NCBI GenBank assembly: GCA_017482205.1 | Contig: JAFUNK010000011.1 | Span: 1 to 41,715, forward strand | DNA: 41,715 nucleotides | Source of the DNA: Lachnospiraceae bacterium | Lineage (GTDB): Bacteria > Bacillota > Clostridia > Lachnospirales > Lachnospiraceae | Direction of reading: 5' to 3' | Part shown: positions 1 through 5,833 of the stretch, one piece after another | How the letters are laid out: the number at the start of each line of letters is the position of its first letter | Position numbering within the stretch: the first letter of the stretch is position 1 | Translations under genes and position numbers: made by a program | The notes under the pieces: model-generated | What the model saw: only the letters and a program-made list of their open reading frames with translations | Database searches by the model: none | What the model was told of the DNA's origin: nothing

Positions 1-123
1 ATTTGTTACTCTGAAAAGCCTGGTTTTGACTTTTCGGCAAACGAAAAATCAAGTATAAGCCATTCACAGAAAAACCTGTGAAGACAGATTCCCAATGCTA
101 CAACGCAGAGCAAACTGCATTTA

Positions 124-355
124 TGGGCATATATAGCATATTTTTTCATGGTAATGCCCAAATTTAAGGGATTTTTACGGTTATTTTAGTGGTTTTGGGC
201 ATAGAGTGCCAAAAAGGCACAACCCATGCCCACATTTTGGAAATTTTGTGGGCAGCAGACAGGTAAATCTACTCCGTAATGCCCAAAACAGACTTTTTTA
301 ATGATAAAATCCAATTTTTTGGGCATTGGAACAGAAAAAAAGCCATTTATGCCCA
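124..355. repeat. Array of four TGGGCAT-N22/23-ATGCCCA inverted pairs
   Basis: TGGGCAT and its reverse complement occur at 124, 154, 196, 226, 249 (one mismatch, TGGGCAG), 279, 320 and 349. They alternate in orientation and form four inverted pairs of 36-37 bp: 124-160, 196-232, 249-285 and 320-355. The neighbouring halves of adjacent pairs also form hairpins: 154-202 (9-bp arms), 227-254 (8-bp arms) and 278-327 (11-bp arms). Unit 2 contains a further perfect dyad at 206-220. Copy-to-copy spacings are 30, 42, 30, 23, 30, 41 and 29 bp. It may be a protein-binding array or a palindromic repeat element. Confidence 0.75.
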
Positions 356-440
356 TTTCAAAAAAAGTGCTGTTTTTCCATATGTGCCGCAGTTGGCTAA
401 TAGCAAGCTCACTCAATTTTAATCTATTTAATATTCCCAT

Positions 441-463
441 ACAATTGAACTGCGTTCAATTGT
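441..463. repeat. Perfect short hairpin
   Basis: ACAATTGAAC, loop TGC, GTTCAATTGT: 10-bp arms with no mismatch. There is no adjacent U tract in either direction, so it is not a standard intrinsic terminator. It lies about 110 bp past the stop of the XRE regulator gene. Confidence 0.5.
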
Positions 464-575
464 CATCGCTCGCTCTAAAGAACTCGCTCAATTCAAATTT
501 ATCTCTGTCTTATAACTCGTCCCTATTAACAACATCATTCCGAAGAGAAATTTATTTTACAACAGTCCCTTAACT

Positions 576-770
576 TTACTCATCCCAGAACAACTCATCC
601 AACGTTTTCCCCAACACCTTACAAATACTTTTACACAACTGGATAGTAGGGTTATAATCTCCCTTTTCAATGGCATTGATAGTCTGTCTGGAGACTCCTA
701 CTTTATCGGCCAGCTCCTGCTGGGACAAATCCATGGCTGCCCGGGCGGATTTTAATTTTAAATTCTTCAT
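576..770 (-). CDS. Small XRE-family HTH transcriptional regulator
   Basis: A 64-residue protein that is essentially one Cro/CI-type helix-turn-helix. The HTH covers about residues 12-35 (LSQQELADKVGVSRQTIN), followed by the usual IEKGDYNPT turn and the LGKTLDELFW helix. Stand-alone regulators of this size commonly sit beside a membrane protein whose expression they control. Here the membrane gene ends only 3 nt before this ATG, and the ribosome site GGGAGG lies inside the end of that gene, so the two are cotranscribed and probably translationally coupled. The perfect TTACA-CTT-TGTAA dyad at 1960-1972, next to the operon promoter, is a plausible operator for autoregulation (inference). Confidence 0.9.
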   Translation of the reverse strand: MKNLKLKSARAAMDLSQQELADKVGVSRQTINAIEKGDYNPTIQLCKSICKVLGKTLDELFWDE

Positions 771-773
771 ATA

Positions 774-1826
774 TTAGTCATCCTCCCTGTTTTTCACCCA
801 TTCCACGCATCCTACCACAATAGCAACAAGCAATATAAAAATGCCGCACAACAGATTGATACAACGGAACGTCAAAATACCGTCCTCAATCATACTACCC
901 GTAATACAATGCATAACGCCAATAAATATGTTCACAATTCCTATTATGACAAACGCTATATTCACTTTCTTTACATTTTCATTTAAAGCAATATAAGCCT
1001 CTTTCCAAATACAGTATATCACATATACCGCCATACTGAGTATGATACCGAAAAATAATAGCACTTCTATTGCCACAGGCAGATGAATACCGGACATGTA
1101 ACACAAACACAGAAATCCCGTATAAACCAGTTCCGTAAAAAATCCCAGTTTAAAAGCGGTTCCTCTTTCCTTCACCTGACGCTCATCATACTTTAGTTCT
1201 AAAGACTTATCATCTTTCGTAACAATCATCAACAACATGACTACCACTAACCCTATGCAAAGCCCTACCACAAGTGAACCGGCTACAAACCAGTTTAATG
1301 CATCTCCCTGTTTCACTTTAAAATGATATTCCATTTCAAACACACCATTCTCGGCATATGTATATTCGGAGCTGTCATAAACCGTCGCATCACTTTCTGC
1401 TATCAGTGCCTGCAATCCCTCATCATTTGTCAGATAACGATATTGTGCAATATATTCTCCTGCTACCAATTCCATCTCCACAGACTCTGCCTGAACGCCT
1501 TCTCCGGTTATGGCAAATACAATTTCACCTGTCGGACCATATACCACAAGTCCTGACATTAAACCGGCATCGGCGATATCCTCTCCTTCCTGTGTTGCAT
1601 ATTTGTCCGCACTCCACTCGGTATAAAACGTATAGAGACCGGACTTTTCTAATGTAAAGGGAAACTCTGTACTCTCCACATCTGCCACACCGTCTGTTAC
1701 CACAATGTTTTCTTCAAAACTAAATTGCGTAATAACCTTTTCATGCTCTCCAAATAATATAAACAACGTTATAAACGCCGCAATACAAAAAATAGTAATC
1801 AAAATTCCTGCAAATTTTTTCTTCAT
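774..1826 (-). CDS. Multi-TM membrane protein with extracytoplasmic domain, partner of XRE regulator
   Basis: A 350-residue protein of unknown function. An N-terminal membrane segment (about 5-27) is followed by an acidic, Thr/Ser/Tyr-rich extracytoplasmic region (about 28-175). Five further hydrophobic segments lie at about 180-203, 225-247, 250-272, 285-305 and 322-343. After the second TM comes a LKYDERQ...RGTAFKLGF stretch. Short D-E-R-rich linkers like this occur in several small DUF membrane families that travel with XRE regulators, but I cannot name the family. The start is ATG with GGAG 7 nt upstream. It is the first gene of the two-gene operon driven from the promoter at 1924-1952. 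Its role is unknown; sensing or self-protection at the envelope would fit. Confidence 0.8.
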   Translation of the reverse strand: MKKKFAGILITIFCIAAFITLFILFGEHEKVITQFSFEENIVVTDGVADVESTEFPFTLEKSGLYTFYTEWSADKYATQEGEDIADAGLMSGLVVYGPTGEIVFAITGEGVQAESVEMELVAGEYIAQYRYLTNDEGLQALIAESDATVYDSSEYTYAENGVFEMEYHFKVKQGDALNWFVAGSLVVGLCIGLVVVMLLMIVTKDDKSLELKYDERQVKERGTAFKLGFFTELVYTGFLCLCYMSGIHLPVAIEVLLFFGIILSMAVYVIYCIWKEAYIALNENVKKVNIAFVIIGIVNIFIGVMHCITGSMIEDGILTFRCINLLCGIFILLVAIVVGCVEWVKNREDD

Positions 1827-1923
1827 GCTTTTTCTCCTTCATTAACTTAGATTTTGTGATAGAGTCAAAAAGTAGGCTTGCACTTAAGCCTAACAATTTC
1901 AAAATGTACTTCTCTCTAATCAC

Positions 1924-1952
1924 AAAATATCATTTGTTTTACTTTTTGTCAA
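1924..1952 (-). promoter_or_regulatory. Sigma-A promoter for membrane protein/XRE operon
   Basis: On the minus strand, -35 TTGACA (1947-1952), a 17-bp spacer and -10 TATTTT (1924-1929), about 100 bp upstream of the ATG at 1826. The consensus match and spacing are good, and this is the only strong promoter in the gap. Confidence 0.75.
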
Positions 1953-1959
1953 CTATATT

Positions 1960-1972
1960 TTACACTTTGTAA
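1960..1972. promoter_or_regulatory. Perfect dyad, possible XRE operator
   Basis: TTACA CTT TGTAA lies 7 bp upstream of the -35 box of the operon promoter. Its position suits a regulator of that promoter. Assignment to the XRE protein encoded at 576-770 is inference. Confidence 0.4.
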
Positions 1973-1982
1973 TATAATTTTA

Positions 1983-2026
1983 CCGGTAGCGATATCAGGG
2001 AATACAAATACAGATATCAGTACCGG
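1983..2026 (-). terminator. Hairpin downstream of the ROK/Cys-rich gene operon
   Basis: The arms CCGGTA..GATATC (1983-1996) and GATATC..TACCGG (2013-2026) pair with a 2-nt internal mismatch and a 16-nt loop, 20 bp beyond the stop of the gene ending at 2048. The following sequence is A/T rich but has no clean U run, so this may be a weak terminator or a binding site. Confidence 0.4.
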
Positions 2027-2047
2027 CAAGTTTACCCTATTTCCGTC

Positions 2048-2521
2048 TTAAATTATATACCCGGCAAATGCCTTTAACTGCTGCATTGCCTGCTCATAAT
2101 CTTTTTTCGCAAATCGAAAAGAAATATCATAGTCCCATTTCCTGTGATTATTTTTAAAACGCTCCCAGTAAACATAGTCTTCATCTTGCTTTATCATTAC
2201 CAGAACAGACCAGCAACCCCTGTCTCCACAGTCGTTACAACAGAGCAGTTCCACACCCTTCTCTTGAAAATAACTCCCTTCTGTCATTGCTTCTGCTAAA
2301 TCCTCATACAATTCTTTTGCATAGTTGTGGCCGTAAGCACCTGCCAGGCTGGGATGTCCCTCTTCCTCAGCATACGGGCTTTCCAGCTCTTTCAGAATTT
2401 CTACGATTTCTCTTCCGTTAAGATATATTTCAACTACTTTTTGCGTACTTTTAAGCTCTAATGCCCACTCTTCTTTCTTTTCTATGGGGTCCACCAATTT
2501 GAACTCTAATTTGTCTGCCAT
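2048..2521 (-). CDS. Small acidic protein with a Cys cluster, function unknown
   Basis: About 157 residues from the preferred start. I prefer the internal ATG at 2521 over the longer frame from 2542, because AAGGAGA (2530-2536) lies 8 nt upstream of it and nothing suitable precedes the outer ATG. The protein is soluble and acidic. Its one striking feature is a cluster reading LLCCNDCGDRGCWS, which could bind a metal or form disulfides, followed by aromatic-rich strands (YVYWERF, HRKWDYDISFRF). It follows the ROK kinase gene at a distance of about 26 bp and is probably cotranscribed with it. I do not recognise the family and infer no function. Confidence 0.75.
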   Translation of the reverse strand: MADKLEFKLVDPIEKKEEWALELKSTQKVVEIYLNGREIVEILKELESPYAEEEGHPSLAGAYGHNYAKELYEDLAEAMTEGSYFQEKGVELLCCNDCGDRGCWSVLVMIKQDEDYVYWERFKNNHRKWDYDISFRFAKKDYEQAMQQLKAFAGYII

Positions 2522-2547
2522 CAGCAAAATCTCCTTATACATTAAAA

Positions 2548-3426
2548 CTATCCATTTTCTCTCATCGCCTGCAATGCCAGTCCGATACAGCCCATGACCC
2601 CTTGGTTGTCATTTAAACTTGCTCCTACGATATAATTTTCTACATCTGTCACTTCCTTGGTGCGGATATAGCCTGCCAAAAGCTCTGTGAATTTTTCGCG
2701 TACCAAAGGTAAAAGTGCCTGCTGCTTCATTACACCGCCGCCTAATACAATTCTCTCGGGAGAAAGTATCATACAGTAATTGACGCATGCCTGTGCAATA
2801 TAATAGCTCTCCATTTCCCAGACTTCCGCTCTGTCAGTCAGGGTATCCCCTTTTGCACCCCAGCGTTTTTCCAGTGCGGGGCCTGCCGCCAAGCCCTCTA
2901 AACAGTCTTTATGAAAAGGGCACCAGCCTTCATAGGTATCTGCCGGATGTCTGTGAAGCAGAATATGTCCTGCCTCAGGGTGCATCATACCATGTAATAA
3001 TTTTCCTTCTGCCAGTACACCTACACCGATACCTGTACCAATCGTGATGTAAATACTGTTTTTAAGCCCTTTTGTGATGCCATAGGTAGCTTCTCCCAAT
3101 GCTGCTGCATTCACATCGGTATCAAAACCTACCGGACACTGCAAAGCCTTTTCAAATTCGCCCACGATATTGTAATTCTGCCATGCCAACTTAGGGGTAG
3201 AGGTAATATATCCGTAATCTGCACTGTCTCTAGCCGGACTGATTGGCCCAAAACAACCTATTCCCAGTGCTTCTATTTCTTCATCCTTAAAAAAAGCAAT
3301 CATTTTCGGCATGGTTTCCTCCGGCGTGGTAGTAGGGAACACCTCCCTTTTTACTATTTCACCGTTTTCATTACCAATGGCACATACCATTTTTGTACCG
3401 CCTGCCTCCAATGCTCCAATTCGCAT
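2548..3426 (-). CDS. ROK-family sugar kinase, fructokinase-like
   Basis: A 292-residue ROK kinase that phosphorylates a hexose with ATP in the cytoplasm. Seen: the N-terminal phosphate loop GALEAGGTKM (4-13), the glycine-rich ITIGTGIGVG segment near 127-136, the sugar-binding HPEAGH stretch, and the ROK zinc motif H-R-H-P plus CPFHKDCLEG. The short LEAGGTK N-terminus and CPFHxDCLEG zinc loop resemble the ScrK/GmuE fructokinase/mannokinase branch more than glucokinases or NagC-type repressors, and there is no DNA-binding N-terminus. The substrate is inferred. A good promoter lies at 3510-3538, about 85 bp upstream. Confidence 0.88.
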   Translation of the reverse strand: MRIGALEAGGTKMVCAIGNENGEIVKREVFPTTTPEETMPKMIAFFKDEEIEALGIGCFGPISPARDSADYGYITSTPKLAWQNYNIVGEFEKALQCPVGFDTDVNAAALGEATYGITKGLKNSIYITIGTGIGVGVLAEGKLLHGMMHPEAGHILLHRHPADTYEGWCPFHKDCLEGLAAGPALEKRWGAKGDTLTDRAEVWEMESYYIAQACVNYCMILSPERIVLGGGVMKQQALLPLVREKFTELLAGYIRTKEVTDVENYIVGASLNDNQGVMGCIGLALQAMRENG

Positions 3427-3509
3427 AAATATGACCTCCCTGCATTTTCCATAAATAAGCTTTTTTGTGCCGATAGTTCTTCTCTGACACGCTCTTTTTG
3501 ATTGCTTTC

Positions 3510-3538
3510 AGTATAGCATACCGCCCCTCTGCATACAA
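3510..3538 (-). promoter_or_regulatory. Promoter of the ROK kinase operon
   Basis: On the minus strand, -35 TTGTAT (3533-3538), a 17-bp spacer and -10 TATACT (3510-3515). The -35 box and the spacer lie inside the left copy of the 34-bp direct repeat that is found again at 5783-5816. Confidence 0.65.
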
Positions 3539-3549
3539 TAAAAAAAGGC
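3517..3549 (+). repeat. Left copy of a direct repeat flanking the Zn-ribbon/Abi island
   Basis: Positions 3528-3549 are a 22-base stretch identical to 5795-5816, with similarity extending left (CATACC, CCC) for about 34 bp in all. The two copies are 2.27 kb apart in the same orientation and bracket the plus-strand zinc-ribbon and Abi genes. This copy contains the -35 region of the ROK kinase promoter. Confidence 0.85.
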
Positions 3550-3593
3550 AATGATACCTGCACATACATTTTAGTAAATTATGAAACTTTTTG

Positions 3594-3622
3594 TTGGATA
3601 TTATCCATTTATGTGATATTAT
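3594..3622 (+). promoter_or_regulatory. Promoter of the zinc-ribbon gene, with GATATTATC repeats
   Basis: -35 TTGGAT (3594-3599), a 17-bp spacer and -10 TATTAT (3617-3622), upstream of the G6 ribosome site at 3640-3645. The nonamer GATATTATC occurs at 3597-3605 and 3615-3623, and a partial copy, TATTATC, follows at 3646-3652, so a regulator may bind here. Confidence 0.55.
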
Positions 3623-3652
3623 CAAAACCAAAAATCATAGGGGGGTATTATC

Positions 3653-4480
3653 ATATCACTTATTATTTGTAGAGAATGCGGAAAGGAATTTTCTAACCAA
3701 GCTGTCGCTTGTCCAAATTGTGGTTGTCCTACTATAATAACACAACAGCAATCTATAAGTTCTATTCCACCTGTAGCCTATTCCTCTCCAATACAACCAG
3801 TGTCACCATTACCAAAGAAAACGGAATCTGTTGTGGGTATAATCGGATTGATTTTTAGTTGTTTTTTCTGTATTCCAATATTTGCCTTTGTAGGTTTAAT
3901 ATTATGCATTGTTGCATTATGTAGCAAAAAAACCAAAAGTGTTTGTGGTGCAGTTGGTATCGGCATTGCAATTTTTTCAATTCTTCTCGGCATTCTCGCT
4001 CCCCAGTTCATGAAATATGTTGACGAAGTAAAAAAAGACTCAGCGACTAATACCACAATCGAAACATCTTCTGTTGAAAGTACAGAAGCATCTACATCAA
4101 CTACCATACATCCCGGTGAAACCGTAGAAACAGACGACCTTAAGATCACATTCATATCTTGCGGTGATTATGAAACTGATAATTCTTTCCTTACTCCTGA
4201 GGAAGGTTATAAATATGTCATCGCCACCTTTGAATTTGAAAATATAGGAACCTCTGATGAGTTTGTTAGTTGCTGGGATTTTGACTGCTACGCCGATGGG
4301 TACGCTATTGAACAATCTTATTTGTCTGATGATAACTTAAGTGCAACTATATCTGCTGGCAAAAAAGCAAAAGGTTCAGTCACTTTTGAAGTTCCTACAG
4401 ATGCAACAGAAATAGAATTAGAATACACTGTAAATATTTGGACAGAAGAAAAGATAATATTTTTATTAAGCGATAACTGA
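3653..4480 (+). CDS. Zinc-ribbon, two-TM, DUF4352-like protein with apparent ATA start
   Basis: From 3653 the frame reads an N-terminal zinc ribbon (CRECGKEFSNQ...CPNCGCP, four Cys in CxxC pairs). A Gln/Ser/Pro linker follows, then two hydrophobic segments joined by a short LysThrLys turn, a Thr/Ser-rich linker, and a beta-rich C-terminal domain of the DUF4352/DUF5067 type (VETDDLKIT, YVIATFEFENIG). The first ordinary start codon is GTG at 3800, which would remove the whole zinc ribbon. The ribbon frame opens at 3641 after a TAG and has no ATG, GTG or TTG before 3800. The codon where homologues have Met is ATA (3653), 7 nt after a strong GGGGGG ribosome site. So either ATA is used, or the start has been lost by mutation or a sequence error. 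This is a membrane-anchored protein with its C-terminal domain outside; its function is unknown. Confidence 0.7.
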   Translation: MSLIICRECGKEFSNQAVACPNCGCPTIITQQQSISSIPPVAYSSPIQPVSPLPKKTESVVGIIGLIFSCFFCIPIFAFVGLILCIVALCSKKTKSVCGAVGIGIAIFSILLGILAPQFMKYVDEVKKDSATNTTIETSSVESTEASTSTTIHPGETVETDDLKITFISCGDYETDNSFLTPEEGYKYVIATFEFENIGTSDEFVSCWDFDCYADGYAIEQSYLSDDNLSATISAGKKAKGSVTFEVPTDATEIELEYTVNIWTEEKIIFLLSDN

Positions 4481-4676
4481 ACTCCATAGATTGCATGATT
4501 TTGGCAGACAACGATAGTTATACTTAATCTGTTATCTATTTTGCTCCTAATAGAGGTGCGAATTAATATAAAATGTATGTAACGCTGTCACACACGACTT
4601 AAAATAAATCCCTCTAACACTTTTTAAGGCCTTTTGAGATACTTTTTAACATTTTGTGAATTTTTCATCAGACTTA

Positions 4677-4704
4677 TTGACTTTTGAGGGCTTTGGGATA
4701 TACT
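4677..4704 (+). promoter_or_regulatory. Promoter for the Abi leader RNA and gene
   Basis: -35 TTGACT (4677-4682), a 16-bp spacer and -10 TATACT (4699-4704). The predicted start is near 4711, immediately before the hairpin at 4718-4753. Confidence 0.65.
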
Positions 4705-4710
4705 AAAAGT

Positions 4711-4765
4711 AACAGAAGCTCCCACACCTCTCAACGATGTGTCCAATGGGAGCACTTTTTATTTT
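4711..4765 (+). ncRNA. Short hairpin RNA with terminator directly upstream of the Abi_2 gene
   Basis: Between the promoter and the Abi ribosome site lies one compact hairpin. The outer stem GCTCCCA/TGGGAGC is 4718-4724 with 4747-4753, and the inner CAC/GTG is 4725-4727 with 4739-4741, with an 11-nt loop and a CCAA bulge. CACTTTTTATTTT follows, an intrinsic-terminator U tract. Transcription from near 4711 would give an RNA of about 50 nt, and readthrough would give the Abi mRNA. From memory, a conserved 'abiF' RNA motif has been described upstream of genes of this family; whether this hairpin fits that model needs a covariance search. An attenuator is the alternative. Confidence 0.55.
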
Positions 4766-4777
4766 ACAGGAGAAAAA

Positions 4778-5641
4778 ATGGAACTAAAGAAACCTACAAC
4801 CTTCGAAGAACAAGTTACTTTACTGGAACGAAAAAACATCATAATCAAGGACAAAGACGCTTGTATAAATTTTTTGTCAAAGACAAATTATTACCGCATC
4901 ACTGGTTATTACCTGCCCTTTATTCGGAAAGAAGAAAAAAAATGCTTTATTGCATTAGAATTTCAACGAATCCAGAACATATATGCCTTTGATGTTGAAT
5001 TAAGAAATTTAATTTCCTTTGCAATTGAAAAAATTGAGGTATATGTCAGGACGCAGCTGGCTTATCATCATGCCCACACTTATGGAGCAGAGGGCTATAT
5101 GCAATCATCCTCTTTTAATGAACGCCACAATCATACTACCTACTTAAAACATATCAACACATGCATTTCAGAAAATTCAAATACGCTTGTCGTAAAACAC
5201 CACAAAAAGATTTATGACGGTCACTTCCCTATTTGGGCAATTATAGACTTCTTTTCTGTGGGAATGCTGTCCTATTTTTACCGTGGAATAAAGAATCCCG
5301 ACAAAGCAAAAATTGCAGAAAATGTATATGGTGTAAACTATCAAATCCTAGAAAGTTGGTTACGTTGTCTTACCGACCTTCGAAATCGATGTGCTCATTA
5401 CTCCAGATTATACTATTGGATTTTTCCTGCTATACCTAAAATGCCCTCTAAGGAAAACTATATTCCAACAAGGCGATTATTCGCCCAATTATATATGCTC
5501 AAACTTATGTATCCAAATAAGGAAGACTGGAATAATGAATTCTTAAAGCCACTGATAAAGTTAACAAAAAAATATAAAAATGACATATCCTTAAAGCATT
5601 TAGATTTTCCATATCGTTGGAAATCATTGTTAAAATACTAA
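4778..5641 (+). CDS. Abi_2 (AbiD/AbiF-like) abortive infection protein
   Basis: A 287-residue Abi_2-family protein. The family includes lactococcal AbiD/AbiF, which stop phage growth, and carries a HEPN-type RNase fold. Seen: the N-terminal KKPTTFEEQVTLLERKNII segment typical of the family, the YYRITGYYLPF motif, the FDVELRNLI...AIEKIEVYVRT helix, and the HEPN active-site motif RNRCAH (R-X4-H) at about residue 213 in a LRNRCAHYSRLY context. Start: ATG at 4778 with AGGAG 5 nt upstream, rather than the frame opening at 4739, whose sequence is the leader hairpin. It sits in the small direct-repeat-flanked island with no other phage genes. The upstream hairpin RNA may act as its antitoxin or attenuator (inference). 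Confidence 0.9.
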   Translation: MELKKPTTFEEQVTLLERKNIIIKDKDACINFLSKTNYYRITGYYLPFIRKEEKKCFIALEFQRIQNIYAFDVELRNLISFAIEKIEVYVRTQLAYHHAHTYGAEGYMQSSSFNERHNHTTYLKHINTCISENSNTLVVKHHKKIYDGHFPIWAIIDFFSVGMLSYFYRGIKNPDKAKIAENVYGVNYQILESWLRCLTDLRNRCAHYSRLYYWIFPAIPKMPSKENYIPTRRLFAQLYMLKLMYPNKEDWNNEFLKPLIKLTKKYKNDISLKHLDFPYRWKSLLKY

Positions 5642-5645
5642 AAAA

Positions 5646-5669
5646 TTGCTCTGGCACCAACCGGAGCAA
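5646..5669 (-). terminator. Hairpin at the 3' end of the Abi gene
   Basis: TTGCTCTGG (5646-5654), loop CACCAA, CCGGAGCAA (5661-5669), one G-U pair. Read on the minus strand the stem is followed by TTTTTT, so the U tract would stop transcripts entering the Abi gene in antisense. On the plus strand there is no U run. Confidence 0.6.
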
Positions 5670-5782
5670 CAAGCGATATGCCACTAAGATACAATCACCC
5701 TAAGCAAGCACATTGTATCACCTTTCCCGATATATCACAAACACAAATGCAGTTTACAGCTACGTTCATGTAACCTTTATCA

Positions 5783-5816
5783 CATACCCTCCCTTCTGCA
5801 TACAATAAAAAAAGGC
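5783..5816 (+). repeat. Right copy of the direct repeat flanking the Zn-ribbon/Abi island
   Basis: Matches 3517-3549, with 22 identical bases (5795-5816) plus a left extension. It lies immediately upstream of the GH18 gene's ribosome site and includes TACAAT (5801-5806), a possible -10 box for that gene. Confidence 0.85.
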
Positions 5817-5833
5817 TTTCTAAAGGGAATGTC

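Larger units (their letters stand above)
1..575. other. Gene-free stretch rich in dyad repeats
   Basis: I see no credible coding sequence here. The two open frames (186-440 minus, 301-573 plus) overlap each other, lack ribosome sites and have low-complexity translations. The stretch holds small hairpins at 26-52 (11-bp arms, one mismatch) and 63-82 (7-bp arms), the TGGGCAT/ATGCCCA array at 124-355, and a perfect 10-bp-arm hairpin at 441-463 with loop TGC. It lies downstream of the minus-strand XRE gene that ends at 576, so part of it may act in termination. The function is unknown. Confidence 0.6.

Noticed and set aside
124-355. CRISPR array
   Set aside because: The repeated word is only 7 bp, alternates orientation and lacks conserved full-length repeats or uniform spacers. 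No cas genes are present.
186-573. Two overlapping open frames, 186-440 minus and 301-573 plus, as small genes
   Set aside because: They are antisense to each other over the repeat array, have no ribosome sites and have compositionally odd translations. The repeat array explains the open frames.
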